Source: Acidobacteriota bacterium
Lineage (GTDB): Bacteria; Acidobacteriota; UBA6911
DNA length: 5,969 nucleotides
NCBI GenBank assembly: GCA_017860075.1
Contig: JAFNAH010000219.1
Span: forward strand, 1 to 5,969
Direction of reading: 5' to 3'
The notes beneath the pieces were generated by a model that saw only the letters and a program-made list of their open reading frames with translations, was not told the origin of the DNA and did no database searches. The translations under genes and the position numbers were made by a program. Shown piece by piece: positions 1 to 5,365 of the stretch (position 1 is its first letter; every line of letters starts with the position of its first letter).

Positions 1-624
1 GGGCTGGACTCCGCCAACGACGAAAAGCAGAGTCGCATCCTGCACAGGATTGCCGACCTGACCCGCAAGCTCGGCGTCGCACTCTGGGTCCATGATCACT
101 TCCGGAAGACGATGAGTGGCAAGAAGCGCGGGACGCCAAACCTGAACGACATCAAGGGCACCGGCGGGAAAGTCCAGAACGCGGACGCGTTTCTGCTGAT
201 GGACCGTACTGCCTCGCGTTTGCGCATCCAGGGAAGCAGCAAAGACTCCGACAAGCCGATCGGCTTCTATGTCGATATCGCCCCGCAGGGAGCCACTGAC
301 CAACCCAAGTTCAAATATGCCGGCACAATCGAAGAATTCGCGGCTTCCGCACGCGACAAGAAGGCGCGGAATATCGAAGCCGTGAGGAAAGCTCTGGAGG
401 AGGCGGGAGGCTGGGCGAAGTGTGAGGCGATGGCGCAGAAGGTAGGGCTGAGTCCATCGACTGTGGGCAGGCACCTCGACAAGCTCATCGAGGAGGGCGT
501 GGCAGAACGACGGGGCAAGGGTAAGAACACGGAATACAGGCTCAAAACCGGCGGATTCTCAGCAGGATTCTCGTCAGAGGAAAAAGCGTCTTGCGCAGAA
601 CCGCAATTCGATTGGAATCAATGA
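1..624 (+). CDS. RepA-like AAA/RecA-fold ATPase with C-terminal winged helix (5' partial)
   Basis: The frame is open from base 1 and stops with TGA at 622-624, giving the last 207 residues. The start lies outside the window, so the ATG at 112 is internal. The visible part begins just after where Walker B would sit. It has a strand ending in HDHFRK (residues 31-36), like the H-H-x-R-K segment of RepA/AAA_25 hexameric replicative helicases. This is followed by a GTGGKVQNADAFLLMDR segment (about 53-69), resembling the conserved G-S/T-G...AD stretch of that family. Residues about 123-181 form a winged helix-turn-helix, with recognition helix SPSTVGRHLDKL. Walker A is not visible, so catalytic competence cannot be judged. 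The family fits replication of a plasmid, phage or integrative element. Alternatives are a DnaB/RadA-type ATPase or a primase-linked ATPase. ATPase class is fairly sure; the precise role is inferred. Confidence 0.7.
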   Translation, partial: GLDSANDEKQSRILHRIADLTRKLGVALWVHDHFRKTMSGKKRGTPNLNDIKGTGGKVQNADAFLLMDRTASRLRIQGSSKDSDKPIGFYVDIAPQGATDQPKFKYAGTIEEFAASARDKKARNIEAVRKALEEAGGWAKCEAMAQKVGLSPSTVGRHLDKLIEEGVAERRGKGKNTEYRLKTGGFSAGFSSEEKASCAEPQFDWNQ

Positions 625-677
625 CTTATTCAACGCAGCACGATTTACTAGTTATTCCAGGGAACACAGTAATGGTC

Positions 678-710
678 GGCTGGGTGTGCCGATCAAGGTC
701 ACACCCAGCC
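678..710. terminator. Perfect 11-bp hairpin after the ATPase gene, possible terminator
   Basis: GGCTGGGTGTG (678-688) pairs perfectly with CACACCCAGCC (700-710) around an 11-nt loop. It lies 54 nt past the ATPase stop and 54 nt before the next gene. No clear T-run follows, only ATTCTTCT at 719-726, so a rho-independent terminator is possible but not typical. A protein-binding or replication site is an alternative. The rest of 625-763 shows no gene. Confidence 0.4.
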
Positions 711-724
711 ACTGAGCGATTCTT

Positions 725-755
725 CTCATCACGCAATACACCTATAGGTGACGAG
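725..755. promoter_or_regulatory. Nested palindrome, candidate operator upstream of the 764 gene
   Basis: CACCTATAGGTG (739-750) is a perfect 12-bp palindrome. An outer pair, CTCATCAC (725-732) against GTGACGAG (748-755), is complementary at 7 of 8 positions and shares bases with the inner palindrome. The site ends 8 nt before the proposed TTG start at 764. A dimeric repressor binding here could control that gene. This is inference from position and symmetry; no regulator is identified. Confidence 0.35.
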
Positions 756-763
756 AACGTGCT

Positions 764-1090
764 TTGATTAGAATCGGCGAAAGAAAAAACAGGGTGACTA
801 GGACGTATCGACTAACCAAAGTAGAACAGGAAACCGTGATCCGTTCTAGTGCTGCCGACCAGGAATGGGACGTATGCAAAGCAGACCCGCGCTTCATTCG
901 TTACCTCAAGCGGCAGGGCTACGAGCCGGAGCCGGATTACCAGCTTGGTGATTACCTGTCCTGCAGGGTTCCCTTCAGGAGACTGCGGATCAGGCGACTG
1001 GAGGGACTGACGGCTGAACAGAGGGCCAGGTTGGCGATTCGACTGAAAACGGTGCCCAGAAATAGGGGGGCTGCAGCAGTGAAGTCGTGA
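764..1090 (+). CDS. Small basic protein of unknown function
   Basis: This is a 108-residue protein ending at TGA 1088-1090. An in-frame stop at 749-751 limits the start to TTG at 764 or GTG at 794; neither has a strong ribosome-binding site. The GTG start would give MTRTYRLTKVEQETVIR, a natural-looking N-terminus. The middle has aromatic and charged residues (DPRFIRYLKRQGYEPEPDYQLGDYLSCRVPFRRLRIRR, shown here only as key region, residues about 40-79) and may be a small alpha/beta domain. The tail is Arg/Lys-rich (LTAEQRARLAIRLK). There is no signal peptide or membrane segment. I do not recognise a named family. It lies between a replication-type ATPase and a transposon, and its stop is about 15 nt before the presumed transposon end, so the gene appears intact. 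That it is real is suggested by the amino-acid composition and the palindrome upstream. Confidence 0.55.
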   Translation: MIRIGERKNRVTRTYRLTKVEQETVIRSSAADQEWDVCKADPRFIRYLKRQGYEPEPDYQLGDYLSCRVPFRRLRIRRLEGLTAEQRARLAIRLKTVPRNRGAAAVKS

Positions 1091-1116
1091 AGGAAGGCTG
1101 GAACATGGGGTCTTGG

Positions 1117-1167
1117 GCCTCGGCGCTCGGCAGAAGTGACCCAGTGGTGCTCGCTTGAGGTGACCCT
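1117..1167. repeat. Left terminal inverted repeat and inner subterminal copy
   Basis: The outer repeat at 1117-1143 contains TCGGCGCT and AGAAGTGACCCA, and matches the reverse complement of 5327-5353 at 22 of 27 positions. A second copy of the inner motif, TGAGGTGACCCT (1156-1167), starts exactly 24 bp after the first (1132). The same 24-bp spacing is seen at the right end. Such tandem terminal repeats are the usual IstA binding sites in IS21 elements. Confidence 0.7.
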
Positions 1168-1213
1168 GTCTGGGATCGGGATTTGGATCAGCAAGTGGAG
1201 GGAGATGCAACAT

Positions 1214-1242
1214 CATCCACGCCGAAGGCGTGCCCGTGGATG
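1214..1242. other. Two overlapping hairpins downstream of the 114-residue gene
   Basis: CATCCACG (1214-1221) pairs perfectly with CGTGGATG (1235-1242). Overlapping it, CACGC (1218-1222) pairs with GCGTG (1228-1232). The two stems share bases and exclude each other. On the minus strand they lie about 30-60 nt past the last stop of the operon (1273) and could slow or end transcription. No T-run follows, so a rho-independent terminator is not supported. Confidence 0.3.
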
Positions 1243-1272
1243 CAGTGGGGCTTCGGTGGCGGGTTCAGAGAT

Positions 1273-1617
1273 TCATCGGATATCGCGCGTGTTCGTGAAC
1301 TCCTCGATTTTCCCCCGCAGGTAGCAGAAGTAATCCCGGCTGACTTTCAGATCCAACACCTCATTGATCACAGCCATGAAGTAATGCAAGGAGCGCACCG
1401 GGCCGAGTGGGGGTGCATCTTCAGGCCGGAGCAGACGTCTGGCCGTGGCGAGGACAAAAGCATCCTCAACTGCTGATAGTGGAACCTGTCGGTCATAGAG
1501 TTGCCCGGCGAGCCGGCGGTCTTCACTGCGGACATGGCCGGTCGTGCCTGGAGTTGCACGATAGGCGTCCAGGATCCTGCGGACATACTCCTGGCGGCTG
1601 ATTTCATTCTCTCCCAT
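1273..1617 (-). CDS. 114-residue helical accessory protein of the IS21 element
   Basis: It starts at ATG 1617 and stops at TGA 1273-1275. A purine-rich GGGAAGAAGAAC stretch just before the ATG may act as a weak ribosome-binding site. The protein looks mainly helical and charged. Notable segments are EYVRRILDAYRATPGTTG (about 10-27), DRRLAGQLYDRQVPL (about 33-47), a helix with ATARRLLRP, and PPLGPVRSLHYFMAVINEVL (about 69-88). There is no membrane segment or metal site. I recall similar short proteins beside other large IS21-type transposons, but know no assigned function. If the ancestral istB stop at 1643-1645 is accepted, this gene starts 25 nt after it as the last gene of the istA-istB operon. 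In the present sequence the shifted istB frame overlaps its first 250 nt. Composition and context make it a real gene; a role in transposition is inferred. Confidence 0.7.
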   Translation of the reverse strand: MGENEISRQEYVRRILDAYRATPGTTGHVRSEDRRLAGQLYDRQVPLSAVEDAFVLATARRLLRPEDAPPLGPVRSLHYFMAVINEVLDLKVSRDYFCYLRGKIEEFTNTRDIR

Positions 1618-2366
1618 GTTCTTCTTCCCGGGGTCGAGTGCTTCAACCTTGCGGGTCGCGCAGCGAGCCCCTTGATGCGCACCGTGTGGCAGTAATGGCG
1701 CAGCCGGCTCAGCAGTGCGTCGACCATCATTCGATTACCCAGAAAGCTGTGCCATTCGTCATACTCGAGGTTCGTTGTGATGATCGAAGCATGCTGGCGA
1801 TAGCGTTCTTCCATGAGCTTGAAGAAGATGTTCGACTGCTCGGGCTTGAGATTGAGGTATCCCAGTTCGTCGATCTGCAATACGTCGACGCGAGCGAGGC
1901 GTTTGATGAGCTGGCGAGTCGAACGGTCGGCGAGCGACGCGTACATATCGTCGAACAGGTCCTGGGCCCGAACGAACCGGCAGCGGTAACCATTCTCGAG
2001 CGCCTTCAGCAGGATTCCACAGCCGAGACCAGTCTTGCCGACGCCGGTGTTGCCGATGAAAACGATGTTCTCGGCTTTGGGGATAAACTCCAGTTCGGCG
2101 AAAGCGTGGATCTGCTTGCGGTTGACCCCGGACTGTCGGGCAAAGGGAAAGGTGTTGAGGGACCATCGTTCCGGCAGATTAGCCTGGCGGATGCGCCATT
2201 CCAGGGCGGTTTCCTGCCGGGCATGCCACTGGGCCCGGGCCAGGCGCAGGAGAAACTCCGTGTAGGAGACTTCCTGCTTCTCGGCGGCGCGCAGCTGCTC
2301 TTCGTAGATTTCCAGAATGCGCTTCAGGCGCAGGTTTTTCAGAAGCTGTTCCAGTTCTTCATTCAT
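1368..2366 (-). CDS. istB: IstB-like AAA+ ATP-binding transposition helper, C-terminus frameshifted
   Basis: IstB forms an ATP-dependent oligomer on DNA that remodels the target and activates the IstA transposase. The N-terminal helical region (1-95) is followed by Walker A GNTGVGKT (105-112), Walker B VLQIDELGY (162-170, D166/E167) and an IITTN sensor strand (195-199). The start chosen is ATG 2366, which overlaps the istA stop by 8 nt (ATGAATGA), a coupling common in IS21; ATG 2393 would add 9 residues. The frame is 332 residues, while IstB proteins are usually about 240-260. Just after RIKG (residue 233) the reading leaves the expected sequence. A neighbouring frame reads SLRDPQG and then stops at 1643-1645, the ending familiar from IstB proteins, giving 240 residues. 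The switch lies at the C-run 1668-1671. So the last roughly 99 residues are probably not native, caused by a one- or two-base indel or a sequencing error. Confidence 0.85.
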   Translation of the reverse strand: MNEELEQLLKNLRLKRILEIYEEQLRAAEKQEVSYTEFLLRLARAQWHARQETALEWRIRQANLPERWSLNTFPFARQSGVNRKQIHAFAELEFIPKAENIVFIGNTGVGKTGLGCGILLKALENGYRCRFVRAQDLFDDMYASLADRSTRQLIKRLARVDVLQIDELGYLNLKPEQSNIFFKLMEERYRQHASIITTNLEYDEWHSFLGNRMMVDALLSRLRHYCHTVRIKGLAARPARLKHSTPGRRTWERMKSAARSMSAGSWTPIVQLQARPAMSAVKTAGSPGNSMTDRFHYQQLRMLLSSPRPDVCSGLKMHPHSARCAPCITSWL

Positions 2367-3771
2367 CGCCCGGGTCGGTTCCTTTCCAGTCATTGAGGAG
2401 GAAGTATTCGCGTGCTATCGCACGCAGGACCATGCGTTCGATGCGGTCCAGGTCGTACAGGCCGTAACGGGAAGCCTCTTCGATGGCCGCCAGCAACGGC
2501 TCACGCGGATACTCCCGCACCATGCGCAGCAGTTGGCGCAGGGCAAGCACGACGAGCTTGCGGCTGCGCTGTTTCAGTTCCGCAACGTAGGCCGCCAGCT
2601 CGGGGGCGGCCTCGGTGATCGCTTTTTCCTCCGGATGCGGATCGGTTCTCTTGATCCCCTGGCCCCGCGGCGGGCGATGCTCGGCGAGCGTGATCCTCTG
2701 TTTTTCGCAATCGACCACCCGCCGGTGCACGACCAGGCCGCGGGCATCAAGCTGAATCTCGATCTTGTCCTTCGTCTCGCGCACCTCGACACGGCGCCCG
2801 ATCCACGCTGACGGCACCGAGTAGCGGTGGGTCTGAAGCGCCACGTACCCTTCGACGTCGACCAGTCGCTGATGCAGCCGGTAGGGCTCCGGTATCCACG
2901 CCGGCAGAGGTTTCAGCCGGGAGCGTTCGACTGCGAACAGCTCCCGCGGAACGGCGCGGATGTGTTTCTTGTAGGTGTTGTTCACCCGGTCACACCAGGC
3001 ATGAGCCTGGCGGTTCAGGTCCTCCCAATCGGCAAAGGTCCGGCCGGCCAGGAAGTTCCGTTCGATAAAATGGAAGGGCCTCTCCACCCGTCCGGAACGA
3101 TTCGAATCGCCGATCTCGTGCGCGATGAAACGGAACCCGAGGCGCTCGGCGAAAGCCGCCATCTCCGGCACGGGCACCATCTGACGGCCTGTGCCGCGCA
3201 GCACCACGACATGGGTATTGTCGATCATCACGCGCCCAGCCACTCCGCCAAAATAGCGATTAGCGTCCGTAAGAAAGACCTTGCAGTCGAAACGCTGGAA
3301 GGCCGGGAAGAACTGGAAGAAAAGCATGCGCGAGTAGCACAACACGGCCGAGGCCGTCTGAACACTGCGCCGACGCCCGCCGATCACCGCCTGATGAGGC
3401 GACGTGTCGTGCTGCATCTCCTGGCCGGGCTCGAAGTGATACTGACCCGCAGGATGCTTCGGCGCCTGTCCAATCCCATGTCGGCGGCAGAAGGCCGTCA
3501 GCGCCGGATAGGACAGATCGGCTCCTTCCGCCGCCAGCTCCTCATGAACCCGGACCAGGTTGCCGTTGCAGGAGGCATGCAGCTCCAGGATCCGTTCCCG
3601 GTAGGTTGCAGCAAGCTCTGAACGGAGGATCGCAGGCACTTCGGCGGATTTCGACCGGATCACTTTCCGGACGGCCAGGCGGGAGATCTGCAGTTCCCTG
3701 GCAATCCGCCGTATCTTCATTCCCCGGCTGTGCAGCTCGAGGATCGTCATGCGCTGCCTTTTGCCCAGCAT
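2359..3771 (-). CDS. istA: IS21-family DDE transposase IstA
   Basis: IstA binds the terminal repeats and catalyses cutting and strand transfer of the element. The 470-residue protein has an N-terminal helix-turn-helix (about 11-38, RGMKIRRIARELQISRLAVRKV) and an integrase-like RNase H fold. Its likely catalytic residues are D122 (EMQHDTSPH), D184 (VMIDNTH) and E230 (SGRVERPFHFIE). The spacing of 62 and 46 residues suits an rve-type DDE triad. The C-terminal half holds the beta-rich domain (about 290-380) and a helical tail likely to contact IstB. The start at ATG 3771 is supported by AGGAG 7 nt upstream and by the usual MLGKRQRMTI beginning. An extension to 3825 in the same frame has no such support. 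Length is slightly below the roughly 500 residues of many IstA proteins, with no visible break. It lies inside the ParB-like operon, overlapping that gene's 3' part and the istB start. Confidence 0.92.
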   Translation of the reverse strand: MLGKRQRMTILELHSRGMKIRRIARELQISRLAVRKVIRSKSAEVPAILRSELAATYRERILELHASCNGNLVRVHEELAAEGADLSYPALTAFCRRHGIGQAPKHPAGQYHFEPGQEMQHDTSPHQAVIGGRRRSVQTASAVLCYSRMLFFQFFPAFQRFDCKVFLTDANRYFGGVAGRVMIDNTHVVVLRGTGRQMVPVPEMAAFAERLGFRFIAHEIGDSNRSGRVERPFHFIERNFLAGRTFADWEDLNRQAHAWCDRVNNTYKKHIRAVPRELFAVERSRLKPLPAWIPEPYRLHQRLVDVEGYVALQTHRYSVPSAWIGRRVEVRETKDKIEIQLDARGLVVHRRVVDCEKQRITLAEHRPPRGQGIKRTDPHPEEKAITEAAPELAAYVAELKQRSRKLVVLALRQLLRMVREYPREPLLAAIEEASRYGLYDLDRIERMVLRAIAREYFLLNDWKGTDPGDE

Positions 3772-4648
3772 GTGGTTTCTCCTGTTCAATGCGCCGGGCG
3801 AGCCGGCTGAGTTCATCCATGGCACGCTGCAGACAGTGGTGCGCGCGGTCCAGATCGACGCCGTCCATCAGGGCAGCCGTCTGCCGCCAGCGCCGGCCAG
3901 CTCGTTGAGCGATGGCCGACACCATCTCCAGATCCCGCAGCAACCCGGCTGCAGGAGGATGTGCCTCGGGCCGCTGCTTGCCGATCTCGCGGCGGGCCTT
4001 GAGAAACAACGCCGGTTCCTCGAGAATCCGCAACCTCATCCGGGGCGACCCGTCGCGCCAGGCCGTATACAGCTCGCCCGCCTCGCGGCTGGTGAACTGA
4101 TGCGTGGCGAATGCTCCGGCCATCTGTTCGCAGTCACTGAGATTGGCGCGCGCCACAGGTACGAGGAACTTCATGGCCACGTGAGGGGCGATCTTGCCCT
4201 CGCGTACCTTCTGCTGCACCGGGTCGGGAAGGAGTTCGATCAGTGCCAGGCGCCGCGAAACCCAGCTCCTGCTCCGGTCAAACCGCCGGGCCAGTTCGTC
4301 GAGGCTGTAGCCGAAGCGCTGTTCGAGTTCCGCCAGCAGCCAGCCCTGCTCCAGGGCGGTTTCGCCTTCCGATGCCCGCAGAGACTGGCCCAGCAGGAGA
4401 GCCTCGGCCTCGTCCATTGGCCACACCGTCGCGCGCACGGTGTCACGGCCCAGCCGCCGCAGAGCCCATATCCTCTTGTAACCGTCGATAACCAGGTATC
4501 GGTCCGGCGTGTCCCGGACAGCCACGACCACAATCGGTACCTGCTGGCCCGTGGCCGCCAGCGAAGCCAGAAGCCTTCGCTCCCGGTCGAGACGTCGCAC
4601 CCGCAGGTGCTCAAAACGGAGATCAAGCTGGTGAAACTCAAGATCCAT
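3542..4648 (-). CDS. ParB/RepB/Spo0J-like DNA-binding protein of the IS21 element
   Basis: The protein has 368 residues from ATG 4648, which has GAGGG 8 nt upstream; a longer in-frame start at 4765 would run into the preceding gene and lacks such a site. Residues 1-75 resemble the ParB N-terminal (ParB/Srx) fold. VIDGYKRIWALRRLG (53-67) stands where ParB proteins have their G-E-R-R CTP-binding box. A helix-turn-helix follows (about 113-138, YSLDELARRFDRSRSWVSRRL). Residues about 150-290 are helical and include PHVAMKFLVPVARAN. The last 76 residues lie over istA in another frame and look disordered (Pro/Gly/Arg-rich), so they may be a by-product of the overlap or a true tail. There is no ParA partner nearby, so plasmid or chromosome partition is unlikely. 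I recall such ParB-like proteins beside IS21 genes. Control or targeting of transposition is inferred. Confidence 0.8.
   Translation of the reverse strand: MDLEFHQLDLRFEHLRVRRLDRERRLLASLAATGQQVPIVVVAVRDTPDRYLVIDGYKRIWALRRLGRDTVRATVWPMDEAEALLLGQSLRASEGETALEQGWLLAELEQRFGYSLDELARRFDRSRSWVSRRLALIELLPDPVQQKVREGKIAPHVAMKFLVPVARANLSDCEQMAGAFATHQFTSREAGELYTAWRDGSPRMRLRILEEPALFLKARREIGKQRPEAHPPAAGLLRDLEMVSAIAQRAGRRWRQTAALMDGVDLDRAHHCLQRAMDELSRLARRIEQEKPHAGQKAAHDDPRAAQPGNEDTADCQGTADLPPGRPESDPVEIRRSACDPPFRACCNLPGTDPGAACLLQRQPGPGS
3779..3783 (-). promoter_or_regulatory. Ribosome-binding site of istA
   Basis: AGGAG on the minus strand, 7 nt before ATG 3771, lies inside the ParB-like reading frame. It decides the istA start in favour of 3771 over 3825 and allows translation of istA from the shared transcript. 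Confidence 0.7.
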
Positions 4649-4656
4649 GGTGACTG

Positions 4657-4661
4657 CCCTC
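4657..4661 (-). promoter_or_regulatory. Ribosome-binding site of the ParB-like gene
   Basis: GAGGG on the minus strand, 8 nt before ATG 4648, supports this start over the upstream in-frame ATG at 4765. Confidence 0.55.
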
Positions 4662-4710
4662 GCCGCAGCACGTTGCCAGCATCCGATGAAGCGCTTACAG
4701 TGTCGATGCA

Positions 4711-4957
4711 GGCGCGTGACACCTTGTCCAGGATTCCAGCGGTTTAACCACGCTCCGACAGGCACTTGCAGATGAAAGCCGGCGCGTGACCGTGGCTGTT
4801 CGGAGGAGGAACCTGTCCACGATTTGCCTGGTTATCTGCAAGCAACGCAGTCAGTTGGCGGATCAAGGTAGGCCGTGACCGGTCGAAAGCCTTGTCCACA
4901 CTTTCGCGGACAACCCTCTGCAGATCAGCAACTTGTGGCCGCAGGCCGGCGCGTGAC
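4711..4957. repeat. Three direct copies of GGCGCGTGAC around the ParB-like gene start
   Basis: Identical 10-mers lie at 4711-4720, 4781-4790 and 4948-4957; two of them extend to 13 bases, GCCGGCGCGTGAC (4778-4790 and 4945-4957). The first is in the 95-nt gap before the ParB-like gene, the other two inside the Zn-finger gene. Those two are read in different frames, encoding GHAPA and VSRAG. Protein constraint therefore does not explain the repeat, which suggests a DNA-binding site. The likely binder, the ParB-like or Zn-finger protein, is inferred. Confidence 0.5.
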
Positions 4958-5220
4958 ACATCGACGGAATCTGTTGTTTCTGGCGGTACAGCTGCGGGTC
5001 TTCTCTTCTTCCGGCGCCGACGCGAAGAACGTTGGCGCTCCCGTTCGTCGACCCGGTAGTCCTGCAGATTGCGTTCCCGGCGCGCTCGCGCCAGGCGTCG
5101 GCGGCGCCGCAGACGGCACGACTCCGAGCAGGTCTTCTGGAACGTGATGGCTGTAACCGAGGGTCGGTATCGGCGCCGGCAGACCGTACATCTCAGCAGG
5201 GGTGTCTCAGGCTTTGGCAT
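4744..5220 (-). CDS. Basic zinc-finger protein, first gene of the IS21 element
   Basis: The frame starts at ATG 5220 and stops at TAA 4744-4746, giving 158 residues. Residues 11-35 hold C11-x2-C14-x16-C31-x3-C35 (CTVCRRRY...TCSESC), a likely zinc-binding treble-clef or ribbon site. A very Arg-rich stretch follows (about 36-74, with NLQDYRVDERERQR) and could bind nucleic acid. Residues about 95-130 look helical (LQRVVRESVDKAFDRSRPTLIRQL) and may form a dimer or partner surface. The end is low in complexity. No strong ribosome-binding site is seen before 5220, and a 5-bp inverted repeat (TCGTC/GACGA, 5221-5236) lies directly upstream. It is the first gene after the right terminal repeat, 95 nt before the ParB-like gene and in the same direction. 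I know no named function; a DNA-binding role in transposition or its control is inferred. Confidence 0.65.
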   Translation of the reverse strand: MPKPETPLLRCTVCRRRYRPSVTAITFQKTCSESCRLRRRRRLARARRERNLQDYRVDERERQRSSRRRRKKRRPAAVPPETTDSVDVSRAGLRPQVADLQRVVRESVDKAFDRSRPTLIRQLTALLADNQANRGQVPPPNSHGHAPAFICKCLSERG

Positions 5221-5302
5221 TCGTCATTTATCGACGATGCCAGACCGCCGTTACATGCACGGCAACATTGTGACGATGATCAGAGCAGGATTACGATGCT
5301 GG

Positions 5303-5353
5303 TGGGTCACTTCTCGAAAGCAGGGATGGGTCTTTTCTGGCTAGCGCCGAAGC
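5303..5353. repeat. Right terminal inverted repeat and inner subterminal copy
   Basis: The inner copy TGGGTCACTTCT (5303-5314) is the exact reverse complement of the left outer motif (1132-1143). The outer copy TGGGTCTTTTCT (5327-5338) starts 24 bp further out and differs at two positions. The outer repeat continues with AGCGCCGA (5343-5350), complementary to TCGGCGCT at the left end. Spacing and order mirror the left end, confirming that both belong to one element. Confidence 0.7.
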
Positions 5354-5365
5354 CGCCCGGCTCCA

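Larger units (their letters stand above)
1106..5365 (-). mobile_element. IS21-family transposon carrying three accessory genes (tips approximate)
   Basis: All five minus-strand genes between 5220 and 1273 are enclosed by inverted terminal repeats (1117-1143 and 5327-5353, 22 of 27 positions matching). A second inner copy lies 24 bp inside each. IstA (DDE transposase) and IstB (AAA+ helper) identify the IS21 family, whose ends usually start with TG and carry several short repeats. The nearest matching TG/CA pair gives 1106-5365, about 4.26 kb, but this is a guess. The secure core is 1117-5353. No convincing 4-8 bp target duplication was seen next to these tips. IS21 elements are usually about 2-2.5 kb, so this one is nearly twice the usual size, owing to a Zn-finger gene, a ParB-like gene and a 114-residue gene. 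It appears to sit between, not within, the flanking genes. Confidence 0.75.

Noticed and set aside
812..1216. Minus-strand frame of 134 codons across the 764-1090 gene and the transposon end
   Set aside because: It crosses the transposon boundary and is rich in Pro, Arg and Ser, typical of a chance reading.
1183..1476. Plus-strand frame of 97 codons near the left transposon end
   Set aside because: It overlaps the 114-residue minus-strand gene, and its sequence is low in complexity without a known motif.
1638..2396. Plus-strand frame of 252 codons opposite istB
   Set aside because: It is complementary to the Walker A and B region of IstB and has no domain of its own.
2317..2811. Plus-strand frame of 164 codons opposite the 3' part of istA
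   Set aside because: It is antisense to the IstA C-terminal domain and shows no family likeness.
2827..3621. Plus-strand frame of 264 codons opposite istA
   Set aside because: It mirrors the IstA reading frame, and the D-D-E transposase on the other strand explains the open frame.
3542..4648. Plasmid partition locus because of the ParB-like protein
   Set aside because: No ParA-type ATPase with a Walker motif lies beside it, and the gene sits between transposon ends in the istA/istB operon.
3749..4747. Long plus-strand frame of 332 codons opposite the ParB-like gene
   Set aside because: It is the antisense of a well-supported gene in GC-rich DNA; it has no recognisable domain and an unnatural composition rich in Pro, Arg and His.
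4711..4957. CRISPR-like interpretation of the repeated 10-mer
   Set aside because: The copies are too short and unevenly spaced (70 and 167 bp), and two lie in a coding region.
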